Translations under genes and position numbers: made by a program | Notes under the pieces: generated by a model | Told to the model about the DNA's origin: nothing | What the model saw: only the letters and a program-made list of their open reading frames with translations | Databases searched by the model: none | In this document: piece by piece, positions 20,867 to 27,244 of the stretch | Position numbering within the stretch: the first letter of the stretch is position 1 | Layout: the number at the start of each line of letters is the position of its first letter | Assembly (NCBI GenBank): GCA_020723345.1 | Contig: DYJA01000068.1 | Coordinates: forward strand, 1-34,071 | DNA from: Candidatus Aquidulcis sp. | GTDB lineage: Bacteria > Chloroflexota > Anaerolineae > UBA4142 | Direction of reading: 5' to 3' | Length of the DNA: 34,071 nucleotides

Positions 20867-21910
20867 TTATTGCCAGTCTGGCAAAAGGTTGTTGCCTGAT
20901 CGCGTGAGACGAACCACATTCGATCCGTCAGTATTCATCACATAGATTTCAAACGCGCCATCGCGGTTGGAAATGAACATGATGCGCGTACCATCCGGCG
21001 ACCACAGCGGGTAGACATCCCGCGCGCGGTTGTTGGTGAGGCGCGTTTGATTCGAGCCGTCGGCGTTCATCACGTAGATTTCAACGTTGCCGTCGCGGTC
21101 GGAAACGAACGCGATCCGTTTGCCGTCGGGTGACCAAACCGGGCGATCATCTGCCGCCGGGTTGTTGGTGAGACGCGTGACATTGCTGCCGTCGGCGTTC
21201 ATGACGTAGATTTCGGCATTGCCATCACGATTCGACCAGAACGCGATCCGTTTTCCATCCGGCGACCAGCGCGGCATCGCGTCGTGAGAGGTGGGCGCGT
21301 TGGTGAGTCGCACCGGATTGGAACCATCTGCGTTCACCACGTAGATCTCAGAAACGCCCGGCGTGGTGACATCGCGATCCGACTCGATCACCAATTGTTT
21401 GCCATCCGGCGACCAGTGCGGGAGTCCGCTGCTAAAGTTGGTCACCGGCGTCTGATTCGAGCCATCGGCGTTCATCACAAGAATGCGCGTGCCATAGTTC
21501 TCTCTCTTGGGATTGGTAGTAAACGCAATGCGCTTACCGTCTGGTGACCAGGCGGGATAAGCGTTAAGGCCGGGCAGATTCGTGAGTTGCCGCGCGTTGG
21601 AGCCATCGACATCCATTACAAAAATGTTGAGATTGTTCGTGTCGGAGCCCGAAGCGTAGACGATTTTTCCGCCGCCACCCCCGAGAGGTGTGGGCTTGGG
21701 AGTCAATGTGAGGGTTGGGGGCGCGGTCGGCGGCGCGGGCGTCGCCGTTGGCGTGGATGGCACGCGCGTGGGCGGCGCAGTGGGCGGCGCCAGCGTGGTG
21801 GTGGAAACCGCGGTTGGCGATGGTGGAATCGGTGTTGGAGTAGCAGGTACGGCGCAACCACTAATCACCAGCGCGAGAATAGAAAAACTGAAGAGGATTT
21901 GCGTTTTCAT
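20867..21910 (-). CDS. TolB-like beta-propeller lipoprotein
   Basis: A 347-residue lipoprotein. The signal peptide ends in a lipobox with C19 (VISGC). Residues about 22-75 are a Pro/Thr-rich tether. Residues about 80-347 contain six PD40/TolB-type repeats with the signature WSPDGKRIAF.S.RDGN.EIYVMNADGSN...LTN, so a near-perfect six-bladed propeller. The repeats are so alike that recent internal amplification is likely. GGAGGAG lies just upstream of the ATG. Such proteins sit on the outer face of the membrane and probably bind a ligand or partner. It is flanked by PA14 genes and by a broken relative at 21957. Confidence 0.88.
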   Translation of the reverse strand: MKTQILFSFSILALVISGCAVPATPTPIPPSPTAVSTTTLAPPTAPPTRVPSTPTATPAPPTAPPTLTLTPKPTPLGGGGGKIVYASGSDTNNLNIFVMDVDGSNARQLTNLPGLNAYPAWSPDGKRIAFTTNPKRENYGTRILVMNADGSNQTPVTNFSSGLPHWSPDGKQLVIESDRDVTTPGVSEIYVVNADGSNPVRLTNAPTSHDAMPRWSPDGKRIAFWSNRDGNAEIYVMNADGSNVTRLTNNPAADDRPVWSPDGKRIAFVSDRDGNVEIYVMNADGSNQTRLTNNRARDVYPLWSPDGTRIMFISNRDGAFEIYVMNTDGSNVVRLTRSGNNLLPDWQ

Positions 21911-21956
21911 TTCTCCTCCTTTGGCGACTACGCAAAAAAGGTATGCCGGTTCTTTC

Positions 21957-22091
21957 CTAGCGATTCGGTGTTGGCTGCCAGCGCGGCGCCGTATCGTCTG
22001 CGGCGTTGTTCGTCACGCGCGTCTGCCCAGTGCCATCGGAATTCATCATGTAGATTTCGTTGTTCCCGTCGCGATTGGATACGCTTGCCAT
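21957..22091 (-). pseudogene. Remnant of a TolB-like propeller gene 3' end
   Basis: The minus strand encodes 44 residues that begin SVSNRDGNNEIYMMNSDG and end QPTPNR with a stop. This is the last blade of a TolB-like propeller with a different C-terminus from the intact neighbour. An in-frame TAG immediately precedes it (22092-22094), no SD is present, and similarity to PD40 repeats stops abruptly at that point. It is therefore best read as the tail of a deleted or truncated gene. Confidence 0.75.
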
Positions 22092-22118
22092 CTATTTGAA
22101 AAACGGAATGGCGGCAAC

Positions 22119-22157
22119 AAAAGACCTGACAAGTTTCTAAGACTCGTCAGGTCTTTT
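22119..22157 (-). terminator. Rho-independent terminator after the Uma2-like gene
   Basis: A 12-bp stem AAAAGACCTGAC / GTCAGGTCTTTT with a 15-nt loop, 9 nt after the stop of the Uma2-like gene. T-runs are present on both strands, so it can work in either direction. Confidence 0.8.
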
Positions 22158-22166
22158 CCTTCCATG

Positions 22167-22763
22167 TCAATTTTTGTCCTGGAATGCGGCTTCGCCTGAC
22201 CATTCCACTTTTTCGTAGATCGCGGTCAACGGGATTCCAGCTTCCAGCGCGCGCAGCGTCACGACGGCATCCATTCCTTCGATAGTTTCCAGCGCCCAGG
22301 ACTGTTTTTCGCGGCGAAAATATTCGATGTACGGTCGCGTCTGGTCGATCATCACGTAATCTTGCAACGACGGGATGTCGCGGTACATCGCGAATTTCTT
22401 GCCGCGATCGTACTCTTGCGTCGAGTCCGACCATACTTCGACGATCACGCGCGGATTGGTCAGTGTGTCATCGCGTCCCGGCACCAGTTCGATTTTGCCG
22501 CAGACGATCATCACATCGGGATACGTGTACAATCTTCGCTTGTCGATGTACAGACGCACGTCGCTCGAAAAGACGCGGCAGGGTTTCCGCTCCAACAAAC
22601 GATCCAATACTTTGGCTGTGTTGAAAATGATTTGGTTGTGATTGATCGACGCGCCGGTCATCGCGAAGATTTCGCCTTCGCGATATTCGCTCTTGTATTC
22701 GGCTTGGGCTTCTCGCAAAAGATATTCTTCGGGCGTGACGAATTTTTTCGTCGATTCAATCAT
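22167..22763 (-). CDS. Uma2-family (PD-(D/E)XK-like) protein
   Basis: A 198-residue protein of the Uma2/DUF820 family, which has a restriction-endonuclease-like fold. The pattern VTPEEYLLREAQAEYKSEYREGEIFAMTGAS..HN is followed by SSDVRLYID, YPDVMIVCG (D83), VIVEVWSDSTQEYDRGKK (E109, K122) and Y..IPSLQDYVMID. The acidic and Lys residues fit a nuclease site. Cellular function is not established for this family, which is abundant in Cyanobacteria and Chloroflexota. The start at 22763 lies 5 nt after the PA14 stop codon at 22769, so it is probably co-transcribed and perhaps translationally coupled; the SD is weak. The frame is open much further upstream, but that part is a shadow of the PA14 gene. 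Confidence 0.85.
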   Translation of the reverse strand: MIESTKKFVTPEEYLLREAQAEYKSEYREGEIFAMTGASINHNQIIFNTAKVLDRLLERKPCRVFSSDVRLYIDKRRLYTYPDVMIVCGKIELVPGRDDTLTNPRVIVEVWSDSTQEYDRGKKFAMYRDIPSLQDYVMIDQTRPYIEYFRREKQSWALETIEGMDAVVTLRALEAGIPLTAIYEKVEWSGEAAFQDKN

Positions 22764-22768
22764 CAGGA

Positions 22769-23716
22769 TCACCACATCGTACAGCGCGGCGCGAAATTTA
22801 CAGAGTCCATCACGAGGACGGTCGACAGGAAGCGCTCGCCGGTCACATCCGAGAGCGAGACGTACTCGCCGCCGCGTCCGTGAAAGTCGAACGTGCCGAG
22901 CGAGACCCACTGGTTCGTGTACACCGATTGATTGACGCTGCGCGCGTCGTATCTGCCGTTGTGCGCGATCCAGTAGCGCGCGTTGCGCGTCGTCGCGACG
23001 CGATGCGGGAGGTAAACCGAGACTTCGTAGTAACACGCGCGCGTCGGCGGCAGCATCCACCGCGCCCAGTTGTAGCGATATTGTGTGTACGCGTTGTTGT
23101 ACGTCCAGAACGCGGTGCCGTAATAGCCGTTCGCAAACGCGAACCAGCCGTTCGGATCACCGCCCTTGCTAAAGTACGGACTGCGCGTATCAATCGCAAG
23201 ATCGAACGGCTGAGGTCCCGGTTGCGGACCGGGCGACGGCGCAGCGCCGTAGGACACCGCGAAATGCGCTTCGGCGTTGACGAGGTGTTGATAGTACTCC
23301 ATCTGGACGAGGTGATATCCTTGAGTGAGGTTGCGCGTCGCCGTGTGCTGAGTGGCGGGCTGATCGTACCACGCGTCGATCACGAGTTGATTGTCAACCC
23401 ACACGCGCACGCCGTCGTCGGTGATCGTCAAAAAGGTCCAGTTGCCCGCGCGATCCATATAGAGCCAGCGCAGCCACCGCACGGAAAAGCTCGTGCCGGG
23501 GATGCCGCCGCCGGGTCCCCCAGTGCCCCAATTGAAATCGATGTAGGGATCCTCGCGCGTAAAAACCGGACTGCCCTGCAAGTACATATTGTTAAAGTAA
23601 TAGCCCAGCCACGCGTTCGCCCCTTGCGCGACTTGAGCGGAAACCGGCGCGGCACTGGCTGCGCTGACGACAATTAGCAGTAACGCGAGTCCGATAAACC
23701 AGATCGCCCTCTTCAT
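22769..23716 (-). CDS. Secreted single-PA14 protein with golvesin-like C-terminal domain
   Basis: A 315-residue secreted protein. Residues 1-28 are a signal peptide (KR, hydrophobic core, APVSAQ). One PA14 module occupies about 34-155 (YYFNNMYLQGSPVFTREDPYIDFNWG then DDGVRVWVDNQLVIDAW). A Pro/Gly linker (SPGPQPGPQP) leads to a golvesin-like domain at about 180-315 (YYEVSVYLPHR, ARYWIAH, WVSLGTFDFHG). It is a clear paralogue of the triple-PA14 gene, with two PA14 modules fewer. AAGGAGGT precedes the ATG, and a minus-strand promoter is seen at 23771-23798. It probably binds wall or extracellular polysaccharide; that is inference from PA14. Confidence 0.88.
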   Translation of the reverse strand: MKRAIWFIGLALLLIVVSAASAAPVSAQVAQGANAWLGYYFNNMYLQGSPVFTREDPYIDFNWGTGGPGGGIPGTSFSVRWLRWLYMDRAGNWTFLTITDDGVRVWVDNQLVIDAWYDQPATQHTATRNLTQGYHLVQMEYYQHLVNAEAHFAVSYGAAPSPGPQPGPQPFDLAIDTRSPYFSKGGDPNGWFAFANGYYGTAFWTYNNAYTQYRYNWARWMLPPTRACYYEVSVYLPHRVATTRNARYWIAHNGRYDARSVNQSVYTNQWVSLGTFDFHGRGGEYVSLSDVTGERFLSTVLVMDSVNFAPRCTMW

Positions 23717-23770
23717 CGAGACCTCCTTATCGGTTGGCGAAATAGAATTCCCAAATACCGGCTACATAAG

Positions 23771-23798
23771 ATTATACTACATTTCCCAAATTTTTCAA
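23771..23798 (-). promoter_or_regulatory. Minus-strand promoter TTGAAA-N16-TATAAT
   Basis: On the minus strand TTGAAA (23798-23793) is followed by a 16-nt spacer and TATAAT (23776-23771), 55 nt before the single-PA14 start. It probably drives the PA14 and Uma2-like genes. Confidence 0.65.
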
Positions 23799-23805
23799 TA
23801 GGCAA

Positions 23806-23846
23806 AAACAGACTTCCAAAGTCTTGAAGACTTTGGAAGTCTGTTT
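23806..23846 (-). terminator. Perfect 41-nt palindrome, probable terminator
   Basis: Twenty-nt arms (AAACAGACTTCCAAAGTCTT and its exact complement) around a single G. The last base is also the first base of the TolB-like gene's stop codon (complement of 23846-23848). T-rich ends occur on both strands. The nearly absent loop would be poor for an ordinary RNA hairpin, yet AAGTCTTGAAGACTT can open to form one. Confidence 0.7.
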
Positions 23847-25357
23847 CATTTCGCCCAATCCATCATTCGCTCATTCTCAAAATCAAAGCGCAACGAGATC
23901 AGGTCGGTGATATTTTTGAGAACTTGGCGAATGTTCGAGCCGTCGGTATTCGCGACGAAGAATTCCCACTTGCCGGTGCGATCTGACAGGAACAAAATCT
24001 GCTTGCTGTCCGGCGACCAGACCGGCGCGACGTTGTTGACGACGACGTGGAAAAAAGTGTACAAAATCGGATTTGGACTCGTGATGCCGGTCGCGTTCGT
24101 GCCGTCGGCGTTGATGGTGTGCAATTCCCAGCGGTCGTGCGATTTTTCCGCGTAGGCGATTCGCGCGCCATCGGGACTCCACAGCGACGATTGAAGCGGC
24201 GGCAAATGCAAAATCGGGCGCGGCATATTCGCGCCGGTGTCGAAATAGGTGCCGGACGGCGCAAGGATGAACGACGCGGAGCCGCTGATCACGCTCGTCG
24301 CCATGATGCCTTCGCCGGGATCGGTGTACGCGAGCAATTTGCCGTCGGCGTTCCAGCTCGGCGTGAAGCAAAGGCGCGAGCATTGCGGCTCGGTCAATTT
24401 CGCCGGCTCGATTTCAGTCGTGCCGGGCTTGACGCGCGGCAGTTCGACGACGCCGAGTTTCCACAGCGATTGACCGGAAGCGCCAGATTTCTCTTGCGTG
24501 AACGCGATGAATTTGCCGTCGGGACTCCAGCGCGGCGACCGAACGCGCGGCGCGCCGTAGATCAACCGCATATTCGATCCGTCCGCGTTCGCGGTGTACA
24601 GACCGGGGTACACCGTGTCCCAACGCGCGAACGCGATTTGTTTTCCATCGGGCGACCACGCGGGATCAAGTCCGGCGGCGATGATGTTGAGATTCGAGCC
24701 ATCGCCATTTACGGTGTAGATGACGCCGCCGGTCGCTTGCTGAAAAACGATTTTGCCTTGCAGCGTGTCAGTCGGCACGCGCGTCACCGCGAACGGAATC
24801 GTCGGCGTGGGCGTCACCGTGGGCGTGGGATAGAGTGTGATCGTGTCGCCGGTCACCGTCAAACGAAAAGGCAATTCGACGGGCGCGTGGTTTACGACGC
24901 GAACGAAATATCGTCCCGCCGTGTTGAACGCGCCCGACCAGTACAAATCGCGGACGATAAAACCGGTCAACGTATCGCGATAGGTCGTGCCACGGCCGAT
25001 CGGCGAAGTGGTTGGATCGCGCAGCCAATCTTGCGCGAGCGCGGGCGTGTAAATCTCGAATTGGATTGCCTCATAATGATTCGCGTCGACCGCGATATTG
25101 ATCTTGGCGCTGCGACCTGAACTCGGACTCGCGCCAAAGCCGCGACCGAATCCCGGACCGGAGGTGTCCATCCAATAGTCAAAGTAGAACCAGAGGGAAC
25201 CATTCGGCGCGATGGTGCGCCAATCCGGCGGCACCATCAACGCGTCGAGGGGGCTGTTGCCGGTCGGCGTCCCGGCGAATGCGGCGGAAGCGAGGAACGT
25301 GACAAGCACTGCCGCGAGGAAGACGATCAAAAATCCAACGAGAGTCTGTTTCATCAT
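23846..25357 (-). CDS. Secreted TolB-like propeller protein with N-terminal beta domain
   Basis: A 503-residue secreted protein. Residues 1-29 are a signal peptide ending SAAFAG. Residues about 30-190 form a beta-rich domain with a pre-peptidase-C-like end (GRYFVRVVNHAPVELPFRLTV). A short PTPTVTPTPTIP linker follows. Residues about 215-503 are a TolB-type propeller with repeats such as LDPAWSPDGKQIAFARW, PRWSPDGKFIAFTQ and APVWSPDSKQILFLSDRTG. AAAGGT lies upstream of ATG 25357; the open frame continues to 25480 but has no supporting features. It shares its propeller type, not its N-terminus, with the lipoprotein at 20867. Its ligand is unknown. Confidence 0.85.
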   Translation of the reverse strand: MMKQTLVGFLIVFLAAVLVTFLASAAFAGTPTGNSPLDALMVPPDWRTIAPNGSLWFYFDYWMDTSGPGFGRGFGASPSSGRSAKINIAVDANHYEAIQFEIYTPALAQDWLRDPTTSPIGRGTTYRDTLTGFIVRDLYWSGAFNTAGRYFVRVVNHAPVELPFRLTVTGDTITLYPTPTVTPTPTIPFAVTRVPTDTLQGKIVFQQATGGVIYTVNGDGSNLNIIAAGLDPAWSPDGKQIAFARWDTVYPGLYTANADGSNMRLIYGAPRVRSPRWSPDGKFIAFTQEKSGASGQSLWKLGVVELPRVKPGTTEIEPAKLTEPQCSRLCFTPSWNADGKLLAYTDPGEGIMATSVISGSASFILAPSGTYFDTGANMPRPILHLPPLQSSLWSPDGARIAYAEKSHDRWELHTINADGTNATGITSPNPILYTFFHVVVNNVAPVWSPDSKQILFLSDRTGKWEFFVANTDGSNIRQVLKNITDLISLRFDFENERMMDWAK

Positions 25358-25446
25358 TCGACCTTTGCCGAACCAGACAGCGCGGAACTGACCGGCGGCG
25401 ATGTGAAACATAACTCGAAACGGCGGGAATGTCAAAAATGGCGTAT

Positions 25447-25468
25447 GGGGCGATTCATGAATCGCCCC
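25447..25468. repeat. Zero-loop palindrome GGGGCGATTCATGAATCGCCCC
   Basis: A perfect 22-nt palindrome 8 nt beyond the stop of the 5'-nucleotidase gene, with TA/TA flanks that nearly extend it. It is a short dispersed palindrome of the same near-zero-loop type as those at 18141 and 23806. Confidence 0.8.
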
Positions 25469-25476
25469 TACGAATC

Positions 25477-27081
25477 TCATTTGATCGTGATGCGCCCTTC
25501 CACTTTGGCGCTGACTTGCTTTTGCGCTTTGATGTAATTCATGATCAACTCGTTGACATCTTTGCCCGAGTCGGTGTAATTTTTTCCGGTTTGGAAGATG
25601 TCTTTGAATCCTGCCGCGACGCCGCCTTGATAGTTCGTCGTCGCGACGGTGTACGTCTTTGCCGCGTCAAGCGCCGCGCCGCCGACCTTGATGTCTTCGA
25701 CGATGCCTTTGTTGATCGTGAACGACGCGCCGCTGAGTTGGCAGAACGCGCCCGCGCCGATGTTCTTGGCGCACAATTCCAACAACTGCTTGACCTGCGC
25801 GCCGGTCAACTGCGACGTGACGAGCGTGTTCTTGTACGGAATCGCTTCCATATAATCGTTGACCGTGATCGGACCTTTGAAGATGCTGCTGAGGAAACTG
25901 CTCGCGGTCGAAACGGCGATGTCGGCTTTGGATTCCATTCGCATTACGTCCGTCGCAAAATTGCCGATTGCGGCTTCTTGCGTCCGCAGGTTCGTGTCGG
26001 TGATGTCCGCCGTCGCTTCGCCCAGAACGACAAAGCGCGCCTGGTTTTGCTCCTTCATTTTTGCGACGAGCGATTTCACTTCGGCGTCGATTGCCGCGTC
26101 CGGCGTGATCGAATTCGCGACCGGGACCAGTTGATATTTCGCGTCTGCGATCTTCCCTGCGCGAATCGTCAAGTCCAAACGACCCAGGAACGCGCCGAAC
26201 TGCCACGCTTCGACGAGCATCGTGTTGCCGACTTTGACGATTTCGTTCAAGCGCGCGTGTTCGTGCGCGCCGATGATGATGTCAATGCCGGGCACGGCTT
26301 CCGCCAGTTTCTTGTCGTCGCTCACCAATTCGTGACCCAGGACGACGACGAGATCGGCTTGCTTGCGAAGTTCCGGCACCAACGCCTTCGCGCTGACGAT
26401 CGGATCCTCGAATTTCATGTCGGGGACGAATTCCTGCTTGACAAGCGATTTGAAATCGGGACCGCCGAAACTCGTGAGCGCGATTTTCACATCGCCGACT
26501 TGCTTGATCACGTACGACGTGAGCGCGGGCTTGTTCGTCGCGGAGATGACAAGATTCGCGCTGAGAATCGGGAATTTCGCCGCGTCCTTGCGCGCCTGGA
26601 ATGTCGCCCAGCCGTAATCAACGTCGTGATTGCCCAAGCCCATCGCGTCGTAGCCCATCGCGTTCATAAACTTGATGTCGGGCTCGCCCTTGTACGTGTC
26701 CGCGATCAAAATGCCTTGATGCACGTCGCCGCCATCAACGAGCAAGACGTTCGGCGTCTCTTTGCGAATCTGCGCGATCATCGTCGCGCGGCGCGCCACG
26801 CCGCCGACCGGATTGGGGAATTCCGCGATACGGAACGCGTCGAGGTGACCGTGCGTGTCGTTCGTGTGCAAAATCGTGAGCTTGGTTTCTTTGACCGGCG
26901 TCGCGGTCGGGGGAACTGCCGTCGCGGTGGGCGGCACCGGCGTCGGCGCGGTTGTCGGCTTGGGCGCTTCAGTCGGTTTCGGTACCGGCGTCGGCGTCGG
27001 TGCCGGAGTTGGCGTCGGCGTCGCGCACGCGACCAGCGCGACCATCGCCAACACGGATAACAAAACTAGAAAGCGTTTCAT
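25477..27081 (-). CDS. 5'-nucleotidase/metallophosphatase lipoprotein
   Basis: A 534-residue surface lipoprotein that hydrolyses nucleotides or related phosphate esters outside the cell. The lipobox LVAC places the lipid on C19, followed by a Pro/Thr tether (about 21-65). The metallophosphatase domain carries HTNDTHGH (D75, H77), DGGDVHQG (D119), GLGNHDVDYG (N151, H152), VVLGHE and IIGAHEHA. The C-terminal substrate domain includes NFATDVMRM, ITVNDYMEAIPY.N and the YTVATTNY segment. GGAGGAG precedes the ATG. Length is typical for the UshA-like family. It would feed nucleosides and phosphate to the cell. UDP-sugar or 2',3'-cyclic nucleotide activity is possible. Confidence 0.92.
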   Translation of the reverse strand: MKRFLVLLSVLAMVALVACATPTPTPAPTPTPVPKPTEAPKPTTAPTPVPPTATAVPPTATPVKETKLTILHTNDTHGHLDAFRIAEFPNPVGGVARRATMIAQIRKETPNVLLVDGGDVHQGILIADTYKGEPDIKFMNAMGYDAMGLGNHDVDYGWATFQARKDAAKFPILSANLVISATNKPALTSYVIKQVGDVKIALTSFGGPDFKSLVKQEFVPDMKFEDPIVSAKALVPELRKQADLVVVLGHELVSDDKKLAEAVPGIDIIIGAHEHARLNEIVKVGNTMLVEAWQFGAFLGRLDLTIRAGKIADAKYQLVPVANSITPDAAIDAEVKSLVAKMKEQNQARFVVLGEATADITDTNLRTQEAAIGNFATDVMRMESKADIAVSTASSFLSSIFKGPITVNDYMEAIPYKNTLVTSQLTGAQVKQLLELCAKNIGAGAFCQLSGASFTINKGIVEDIKVGGAALDAAKTYTVATTNYQGGVAAGFKDIFQTGKNYTDSGKDVNELIMNYIKAQKQVSAKVEGRITIK

Positions 27082-27174
27082 CGAATCTCCTCCTTTGGAA
27101 TTGGTGTTGAGCTCTCAAGATTAATGCAATGTTTTCCTCTCATCACCTCCTCGAAACGCCCGTCGTAAACGACT

Positions 27175-27239
27175 GGCTGAACGGAGTAAGGACGCCTGAG
27201 CGTCCTTGAATTGTTCAGCCCGAAGATTGATCTTCGGGC
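27175..27239. repeat. Nested hairpins downstream of mutS
   Basis: An outer GGCTGAAC (27175-27182) / GTTCAGCC (27213-27220) stem encloses AAGGACGC-CTGA-GCGTCCTT (27188-27207). A second hairpin GCCCGAAGAT-TG-ATCTTCGGGC (27218-27239) begins within the outer arm. It lies 5 nt after the mutS stop and has no T-run. Confidence 0.75.
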
Positions 27240-27244
27240 AATTC

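Noticed and set aside
22764-23060. Extended N-terminus of the Uma2-like protein
   Set aside because: The extra codons are an alternative frame of the PA14 gene and lack Uma2 features; VTPEEYL-type starts occur right after 22763.
25429-27060. A 543-codon open frame on the + strand opposite the 5'-nucleotidase gene
   Set aside because: The protein is Arg/Asp/Val-rich with no domain or SD, while the opposite strand has a full metallophosphatase. It is an antisense shadow caused by GC-rich codons.
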